A stretch of 25,659 nucleotides of DNA, from positions 1 through 25,659 of the forward strand of contig JAENIV010000001.1 in NCBI GenBank assembly GCA_016844295.1. The letters are read 5' to 3'. This DNA is from Candidatus Berkelbacteria bacterium (lineage in GTDB: Bacteria > Patescibacteriota > UBA1384 > UBA12157 > JAENIV01). Shown piece by piece: positions 21,028-25,659 of the stretch (positions within the stretch are counted from its first letter, which is position 1; each line of letters opens with the position of its first letter). Below the pieces are notes generated by a model, which worked only from the letters and a program-made list of their open reading frames with translations, was not told the origin of the DNA and ran no database searches. The position numbers and the translations under genes are program-made.

Positions 21028-22092
21028 TTATTCTTCTTTGGGAAATTCATTTGGAATGTGGTCTTGCAACGCAGCTTGGTTCAAGGCAGGGAATATCTCT
21101 GGATGAGAGGCTGGAATTTTTGTATTTTGGGATATTATAGATAAAACGTGTTTTGGAAACATTAGTTGATCATCTTTAGCATATTGGTAAGGCTGGTTTG
21201 TAAATATAATCATAGCATACCTGTCCTCGTTCTTATCACCTTTAATCACCTGATCTAATATCTTTGATACTCTGTTTGGAGGGGGTGTCTCTAATTCTTT
21301 TTTCGCGACATTATAGGGAAGGTTCAGGTCTAAAAAGATAACCATTGGGTGTTGGGTTTCTTTTTCCAAGGCCTTATTAATTAGTTGACCGGCACCTCGT
21401 ATTTTAATACTACTTTTTTTGCTCTTAGCCTCGACTGATATTTGTTGCCCAGTTTCTTTATGAGTAGCAACAAATTCGGGGTGTTTTTTCGTCCTATCTC
21501 TCTCATCTTCAAAAGCTATATTAAAACCAGCTCTTATACAGGTTGCGGTAGCAAATAACTCATAACGCGCTCCTTGGAACTGATCGGGGATCTTTAATCT
21601 TCTAACAATATCTTTCTGAATAGTCGCATGATGTTTCAATATATATAAATCATAGGCTAAAGCCATGTATGCCGAGAGAGACCCATTCGGAATGGCACGG
21701 TGAATTCCGTCACCGTCTTGAGGCTGCTTTTGCCGGTATCTGCTAGAATCGGTAAACCACTTTATCATTTGATGCCTTTCGGTCTCTGGTTTTGCCAGTT
21801 CCGAATTACCCCATTCACTACCCAATACGGTTTTAATATAGTCTAAAAGAAAATCGGGAAATGTTTTCCATTTCTTTGAGTGATGTAGAGTACTATCGAC
21901 AGCAACAAATTTATTTTTTTGAAAATCAGCGCTAATAATAGGTTTCACTTTGCCATACAAATTCTCTCTTTGCTGATTCTCTTCCAAAATGCTATCTAAC
22001 TTTTTAGATAAATGTTCATCTTTCGGTAAACAGCACTTTTTAAATTTTTTGCCGCTTTTGCACGGACAGGGATCATTTCTACCAATTTTCAT
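21028..22092 (-). CDS. SEC-C motif protein with a PD-(D/E)XK nuclease-like domain
   Basis: A 354-residue protein starting with the SEC-C zinc-binding motif (residues 3-22: GRNDPCPCKSGKKFKKCC), also found at the SecA C-terminus and on many accessory proteins. After a helical middle part (IKWFTDSSRY, LSAYMALAYDLYILKHH) comes a region like the restriction-endonuclease fold: YELFATATCIRAGFNIAFE, HPEFVATHK and ISVEAKSKK, where PE and ExK fit the catalytic pattern, followed by a strand VIFLDLN. The nuclease role is inferred from this pattern only. It stands alone, preceded by a structured intergenic region. It could be a defence, repair or toxin-like enzyme. ATG 22092 gives the SEC-C motif at the very start, so the start is secure. 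Confidence 0.78.
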   Translation of the reverse strand: MKIGRNDPCPCKSGKKFKKCCLPKDEHLSKKLDSILEENQQRENLYGKVKPIISADFQKNKFVAVDSTLHHSKKWKTFPDFLLDYIKTVLGSEWGNSELAKPETERHQMIKWFTDSSRYRQKQPQDGDGIHRAIPNGSLSAYMALAYDLYILKHHATIQKDIVRRLKIPDQFQGARYELFATATCIRAGFNIAFEDERDRTKKHPEFVATHKETGQQISVEAKSKKSSIKIRGAGQLINKALEKETQHPMVIFLDLNLPYNVAKKELETPPPNRVSKILDQVIKGDKNEDRYAMIIFTNQPYQYAKDDQLMFPKHVLSIISQNTKIPASHPEIFPALNQAALQDHIPNEFPKEE

Positions 22093-22136
22093 GATCAGAC
22101 AATTATTTCTAAAATTTTTATTTGCTTGTTATGAGA

Positions 22137-22200
22137 TTACCATCTGTTGTGTGGTTGGTAAACAGACGGGAAGATGTAAAATCGTCTGTTCAGATGGTAA
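22137..22200. other. Nested inverted repeats in the intergenic region
   Basis: Outer arms TTACCATCTG (22137-22146) and CAGATGGTAA (22191-22200) pair over ten bases. Inner arms AACAGACG (22161-22168) and CGTCTGTT (22183-22190) pair over eight, with a 14-base loop and a one-sided 14-base bulge. An alternative pairing (TCTGTT 22143-22148 with AACAGA 22161-22166) would compete with it. The element lies between two minus-strand genes, 45 bases upstream of the SEC-C start. It may be a protein-binding site, cruciform or RNA switch; function unknown. Confidence 0.7.
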
Positions 22201-22294
22201 ATGAGGGCACAAATTGGCACACCGTGGCAAACAGGTGGTGAATATGTTGAGATCAAGACCCAGAAACCAGTTATTTATGATAAAATGTTATATT

Positions 22295-22747
22295 CTAGGT
22301 TTTTATTGTTGATTTAAATCTATAAAACTTTGAGATTAATACAATAAAGCTAACAATCGTCACAAGCAGTGGGACAATCTGAACCTTGCTGAAATTACCG
22401 CTTGTTAATAAAGTAATAATGGTCGGAACATAAATCAATAAAATTACTGTAGCACCGATTGCTAATGCCCGATCTTGCCATGTAAACTTGGGAATTGATC
22501 GATTCTCCCTCAGAGTTTTATTGATCTCTTTGTTATTTTTAATTTCCAAGACGATTTTTCTCAATTCAACACCTAATAACAAAGCGCCTATTGCGGATCC
22601 AAAAATCAATTCAATATAAAAGACCCGTCCGTATGTTTGATACTCTAAAAACATTATTACTACAAAAAAGAGGGTAAAAACACCGACAATAAAGGCCGCC
22701 CAATCCCACCACTTCACAACTTTTTGTTTAATTACTTTTTCTTTCAT
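22295..22747 (-). CDS. Small polytopic membrane protein
   Basis: A 150-residue protein with four likely membrane helices at about residues 14-34, 42-62, 92-112 and 122-142. The loop of about 30 residues between helices 2 and 3 is charged (VLEIKNNKEINKTLRENRS). The N-terminus is basic, which places both ends and the loop inside. I do not recognise a family. It is followed on the same strand, 202 bases on, by the SEC-C gene, and preceded by the Cys-rich membrane protein gene 21 bases away. No Shine-Dalgarno is obvious. Confidence 0.65.
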   Translation of the reverse strand: MKEKVIKQKVVKWWDWAAFIVGVFTLFFVVIMFLEYQTYGRVFYIELIFGSAIGALLLGVELRKIVLEIKNNKEINKTLRENRSIPKFTWQDRALAIGATVILLIYVPTIITLLTSGNFSKVQIVPLLVTIVSFIVLISKFYRFKSTIKT

Positions 22748-22768
22748 AATATTAAAAAATTGATTTTA

Positions 22769-23116
22769 TTAATGAATGCTCTCCTCGCAAACATAAATAT
22801 TCGTATCTTTATGATATTTACAATTTTTTCCACATTCATAATCATAATACCCTTCAGCCCTATTGTATAAGGCAGTTTGTCCTTCTACCCAATCTCTACA
22901 TTCCTCGATTGATTTAAATTCTGGGCTGAGTGTATAACGAGTCAAATCATATCTAACAGGGTAAAAAGTACCCATCCACTTAGCATTGAAATTATCTACA
23001 CCTCCGGCAATCCATTTAATAATAAAGTAAGAAATAACAATGATGATAACTAAACCAGTGCAAAAACTTGTACCTTCATTTTTTGTTTCGATGTCTTTCA
23101 TTTTTTTCATTTCCAT
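22769..23116 (-). CDS. Single-span membrane protein with a Cys-rich outer domain
   Basis: A 115-residue protein with a charged N-terminus, one helix at about residues 18-37 (VIIIVISYFIIKWIAGG) and an outside domain of about 75 residues. The outer part has FKSIEECRDWVEGQ and then YDYECGKNCKYHKDTNIYVCEES, giving four Cys that could form two disulfides. No known family is recognised. A CATAAT box ends seven bases before the ATG on the minus strand, so the mRNA may be nearly leaderless. It belongs to the block of small membrane proteins on this strand. Confidence 0.65.
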   Translation of the reverse strand: MEMKKMKDIETKNEGTSFCTGLVIIIVISYFIIKWIAGGVDNFNAKWMGTFYPVRYDLTRYTLSPEFKSIEECRDWVEGQTALYNRAEGYYDYECGKNCKYHKDTNIYVCEESIH

Positions 23117-23148
23117 TTAAATGATTATGATTCGGTGTTACTTCAAAG

Positions 23149-23970
23149 CTATAAACTTAAATTGACTTCCAAGCTTTTTAAATCGGCCAAACAAGCGTTA
23201 AGGGTGCTATAAGCCTTGGTATGCTCTGATGTTGCTACATCAAGTGCCCCTGATGCTAATGGGTAATTTTCAACCAAGTTGTAGTAAGCCCAGCCTCTCT
23301 CTGCTGTTACCAAATTTCGGAAATGCTCATCAGCCTGTTTACAATTTGACAAGGCATCTTCAGCGATAGGACCATTAGTTTTGATAAGTGCATTATACGA
23401 AACACTTTCATCAATTAGGGCATCAGCGGAATCAAGATATGTTATAGTAAAAGTCTTTGTTGCGGCGTTAGAATTTTGAATGAATCTATAGATGCTGTCG
23501 GCAGCCTCAAGCAACCTTGTGGCTTTTTGTTTTAACTTTTCCGCCGAAAACTGATCTAGTTGAGGTGCTGGTGTTGGCGTGGAGGTGGATGGGGTGTTAG
23601 GTGCGATAGTCATTGAGCTTGATACATTATTTTGATTTTGTTTTTTAGATCCCCGATCGTTTTGAGCGCTGTTTGTTGTTGTATCATCTGGCAATTTTGT
23701 CGAATTCGTCGGCTCCATTTTTTTAGGGGTTCCAATAATCTTAGAATTGATATCCGCAACACCTTCAACTCTTTTATAAGAAAATTTGTAGTAAATACCT
23801 CCAGCGATACCGGCAAGAATAACGATTGAAAGTAAAATTAATGTGATCTTTCTAAATATTTTGGTCTTTTCTTTAGGCCAAATAATGTTATCGGTAATTA
23901 TTTCCAAACCGCATTTTTCACAAAATTTATCGCTTTTTTTCAAACTTTCACCACAATTTTCACAAAACAT
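23149..23970 (-). CDS. Zinc-ribbon membrane protein with helical outer domain
   Basis: A 273-residue protein. The N-terminal zinc ribbon at residues 1-25 has two CxxC pairs (FCENCG, FCEKCG) and is cytoplasmic. One helix lies at about residues 38-62. A Pro, Thr, Ser and Asn-rich linker spans about 80-140. The C-terminal domain (about 140-273) is helical, from LDQFSAEKLKQKATRLLEAADSIYRFIQN to TLNACLADLKSLEV. Ribosome binding site TAGGAG lies four bases before the ATG. The architecture (ribbon, helix, linker, outside domain) suggests a sensor or envelope anchor; no function can be assigned. The next zinc-ribbon gene ends 10 bases upstream. Confidence 0.72.
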   Translation of the reverse strand: MFCENCGESLKKSDKFCEKCGLEIITDNIIWPKEKTKIFRKITLILLSIVILAGIAGGIYYKFSYKRVEGVADINSKIIGTPKKMEPTNSTKLPDDTTTNSAQNDRGSKKQNQNNVSSSMTIAPNTPSTSTPTPAPQLDQFSAEKLKQKATRLLEAADSIYRFIQNSNAATKTFTITYLDSADALIDESVSYNALIKTNGPIAEDALSNCKQADEHFRNLVTAERGWAYYNLVENYPLASGALDVATSEHTKAYSTLNACLADLKSLEVNLSL

Positions 23971-23980
23971 ATCGCTCCTA

Positions 23981-24478
23981 CTAAAATTGGTTAATAACTT
24001 TTTTCGTAGAGGAGTAAGAAACCGCGAAATAATAAATTACAAGCAAGAATAGGATGCCTATCCTTCCGCCTAAAATAAGAATTAGGATAAGATAAATAAC
24101 CGAATAAATTAACATATTCCTATTTCTCTTAAGTGATTTGTTTAGATTCGTTAAATCGTCCGATTTAATTTTCGACCCAAAATAAACAAATGGTAATATA
24201 AAAATCCAATCAATTAGGGTATATAAAATTATAGATCCTGCATCCGTGACTCCGCTAATGAAATATTCAATGATCGGTGCCAAAATCATACTCACAATTC
24301 CTATGGCAAAAGAAGAGTTCCCAGCATTTTGATATACTTTTTTCAATTTTTTCCGGTCTTCATCCTTTAAATTAATTTTTTCTAATGACGTGACTTTACC
24401 GCTCGTTAGATGGTTGCCACAATTACCGCAAAACGTTACATCCCTTAAGGACTTATGACCGCAATTTGAACAATACAT
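23981..24478 (-). CDS. Zinc-ribbon protein with several membrane helices
   Basis: A 165-residue protein: N-terminal zinc ribbon (YCSNCGHK and FCGNCGNH, residues 2-21), a charged linker (about 30-52) and a membrane part of about four helices (about residues 54-70, 78-100, 122-140 and 138-158). Such ribbon-plus-membrane proteins are common in CPR and Gram-positive bacteria, mostly without known function. A GGAG Shine-Dalgarno and a TAGAAT box stand just before the ATG. It is in tandem with the 23149 gene, which also begins with a zinc ribbon, suggesting a shared cytoplasmic partner. Confidence 0.72.
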   Translation of the reverse strand: MYCSNCGHKSLRDVTFCGNCGNHLTSGKVTSLEKINLKDEDRKKLKKVYQNAGNSSFAIGIVSMILAPIIEYFISGVTDAGSIILYTLIDWIFILPFVYFGSKIKSDDLTNLNKSLKRNRNMLIYSVIYLILILILGGRIGILFLLVIYYFAVSYSSTKKVINQF

Positions 24479-24506
24479 TTGATCTCCATTCTATCTTATC
24501 GTCGGT

Positions 24507-25322
24507 TTAGGGTATTAAGTGGGCATATAAGGTATATGTACAATCTTGATGAGCATAGACTTTCATATGTCCATACCCTCCTTTGTAATTGTTATAAACA
24601 AGCTCTCCGTCTTTGATTGCATAGATAGAAGCGTTATACAATGCTGGAAATATGTAGTAATCCAATATTTCAGAATAACCCCAGCCTGAGGCATGAAATG
24701 TGTCTTTGTCACCAAACTTCCATATATTACCAATAGAGCTTGATAGCAGGGGGATGTCTTGTGTAATGTATGATGATGGGTTAAGTCTCACATTTGAGTC
24801 CGAAACATAATAAAGATCCAATCTTGGACCGGACGTAAGACCTGTTGAGCCTACTTTACCAATCTGCTCACCTCTTTTTGTGATAACTCTGCTACCCGAC
24901 CATGCAGGAGTGTCTTCATTTAAAGATTTGCAAGTTAATGGCGTAGGTGTTGGACTGGGAGTGAAAACAACTGCATGGGTGCTCATTGGATTATTCGGAT
25001 TATTCGGATTATTCGGATTTTGATTATTATTAGAATCTTTTTGTTCTGAGTTGTTTGTCGGGTGGGAGGTATTAAGGGCAGAGTTTAAATTTTGAATCTT
25101 TGCGGTAGATGGGCTCGGAGTGGGCTCTTCTTTCGCAGGAGATTGTTCAGCTTGGGGAGTCGCTGTATCTTCCGATATTATATCTACTCCACCAACCATC
25201 TTTTCACTTCTGGAATTTAATTTTTGTAATACTACAAAAGTAGAAATCGCACTAACTAAGATAATTGAAATAAATACAATAATATTTTTTTGACCAATTC
25301 TTTGAAAAAAATTCTTAATCAT
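24507..25322 (-). CDS. Membrane-anchored, degenerate circularly permuted M23 (LytM) domain protein
   Basis: A 271-residue protein with one helix at about residues 12-32, a long low-complexity linker (about 45-130, rich in Pro, Ser, Asn and Thr, with a tandem NPN repeat), then a domain matching the permuted M23 proteins of 10347 and 12600. It shows GEQIGKVGSTGLTSGPRLDLYYV and LNPSSYI first, then AIKDGELVYNN, GGYGHMKVY and YTLYAHLIP at the end. The zinc and catalytic signature is broken: HLHFE reads RLDLY, and no HxGID remains. It is therefore probably an inactive pseudo-peptidase that binds peptidoglycan or regulates another hydrolase, as E. coli EnvC does. It overlaps the upstream small gene by 8 bases. 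No comparable coiled coil is present. Confidence 0.78.
   Translation of the reverse strand: MIKNFFQRIGQKNIIVFISIILVSAISTFVVLQKLNSRSEKMVGGVDIISEDTATPQAEQSPAKEEPTPSPSTAKIQNLNSALNTSHPTNNSEQKDSNNNQNPNNPNNPNNPMSTHAVVFTPSPTPTPLTCKSLNEDTPAWSGSRVITKRGEQIGKVGSTGLTSGPRLDLYYVSDSNVRLNPSSYITQDIPLLSSSIGNIWKFGDKDTFHASGWGYSEILDYYIFPALYNASIYAIKDGELVYNNYKGGYGHMKVYAHQDCTYTLYAHLIP
24988..25019 (-). repeat. 9-base tandem repeat in the linker of the degenerate M23 protein
   Basis: GGATTATTC is repeated three and a half times on the plus strand, coding for repeated Asn-Pro-Asn on the minus strand. In-frame units of nine bases can change linker length without breaking the gene. Confidence 0.85.
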
Positions 25323-25497
25323 CTTGTTTAATACTCTTTATATTTTTCTGCTTTGTTCTAGCTGTATAGATGGAGATAAGTAAAATAGCCCAAAAAATTG
25401 CAAAAGCAAGAAAATCCTCTAGATCATTTCTGGATAGAAAATAGATCACTAAAATTACAGTTAAGAACATTATAGAAATGTTTATAATTGTCTTCAT
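25315..25497 (-). CDS. Small two-helix membrane protein
   Basis: A 60-residue protein from ATG 25497, chosen because AAAGGCGGTG just precedes it; the frame extends ten codons further to another ATG at 25527, inside a terminator-like hairpin. Two hydrophobic segments at about residues 3-20 and 29-46 are followed by a basic tail (TARTKQKNIKSIKQ). No family recognised. Its last eight bases overlap the degenerate M23 gene, so the two are likely co-translated and may work together. Confidence 0.55.
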   Translation of the reverse strand: MKTIINISIMFLTVILVIYFLSRNDLEDFLAFAIFWAILLISIYTARTKQKNIKSIKQDD

Positions 25498-25516
25498 AAC
25501 ACCGCCTTTCAAATAC

Positions 25517-25542
25517 AAAAAGGACAACCGCTCTAGGTTGTC
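25517..25542 (-). terminator. Terminator-like hairpin before the last gene block
   Basis: On the minus strand GACAACC, loop TAGAGC, GGTTGTC are followed by CTTTTTG. Seven perfect pairs and a short T-run make an intrinsic terminator about 20 bases ahead of the ATG at 25497. It may end an upstream transcript from outside the window, or act as an attenuator for this operon. Bases 25543-25659 hold no gene that I can see. Confidence 0.6.
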
Positions 25543-25659
25543 TGGACCAGCATTAGGTTGGAGACCGTTTCATTTTGGGTGCGTAATTTGACTATATTTG
25601 ACCCCTTCTATACCATATATTGGCCTCTAAAAAACATTAATTGACTAGTTAGTTGGACT

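Noticed and set aside
22131..22241. 36-codon plus-strand open frame over the nested inverted repeats
   Set aside because: No ribosome binding site and the palindromes explain the sequence better.
1..25659. tRNA, rRNA, CRISPR arrays, insertion sequences, recoded TGA
   Set aside because: None recognised by eye; TGA serves as stop in ddl and ftsE, and no spaced identical repeats or transposase motifs were seen.

Overview
The window looks like part of a small-genome Candidate Phyla Radiation (Patescibacteria) bacterium. This rests on AT-rich, tightly packed genes with 1-4 base overlaps, a half-size TsaB, several short membrane or zinc-ribbon proteins, a surface nuclease with lamin-tail domains, and a diversity-generating retroelement (DGR) of the kind common in CPR genomes. 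TGA is used as a stop (ddl, ftsE), so the code is the ordinary one. The lineage inside CPR cannot be told from sequence reading alone.

Layout. 1-3051: a membrane-anchored glycoside-hydrolase-like gene (minus, cut by the window edge), divergent from D-alanine-D-alanine ligase and an overlapping GNAT acetyltransferase. 3077-6912: a complete DGR. It comprises a 649-residue target protein with a C-terminal variable repeat (VR), a template repeat (TR) inside what looks like its own small RNA gene with promoter and terminator, an Avd-like accessory gene on the opposite strand, and a retroelement reverse transcriptase. VR and TR differ at 15 positions, every one an adenine in TR. 6931-8691: DNA polymerase X with a PHP domain.

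8755-15215: a cell-envelope operon. FtsE and FtsX are followed at once by a coiled-coil M23 peptidase, as expected for an FtsEX-controlled septal hydrolase. Then come a two-helix membrane peptide, a PH-domain membrane protein, a second secreted M23 peptidase and a surface-anchored nuclease. Both M23 domains, and a degenerate third one at 24507-25322, have their halves in swapped order: the HLHFE half precedes the HxGID...YGH half. This reads as a circular permutation of the M23/LytM fold. With the DGR it is the most interesting feature of the window.

15212-20666: a methyltransferase, TsaE and a half-size TsaB (tRNA t6A pathway), aspartate carbamoyltransferase, then a LytR-CpsA-Psr cell-wall ligase, a polytopic membrane protein and a membrane-anchored parvulin foldase, closed by a clear terminator. 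20755-20954 holds a promoter, a strong ribosome binding site and a 44-codon gene. 21028-25497 (all minus) is an accessory block: a SEC-C/nuclease-like protein, then small membrane proteins, two zinc-ribbon proteins and the degenerate permuted M23 protein.

Several genes (the glycosidase, ddl, polX, probably pyrB) have a TATAAT box only 6-8 bases before the start codon and no Shine-Dalgarno, which suggests leaderless mRNAs. Others (ftsE, ftsX, the LCP gene, the zinc-ribbon genes) have clear ribosome binding sites, so both start modes coexist. No rRNA, tRNA, CRISPR array or insertion sequence was recognised.
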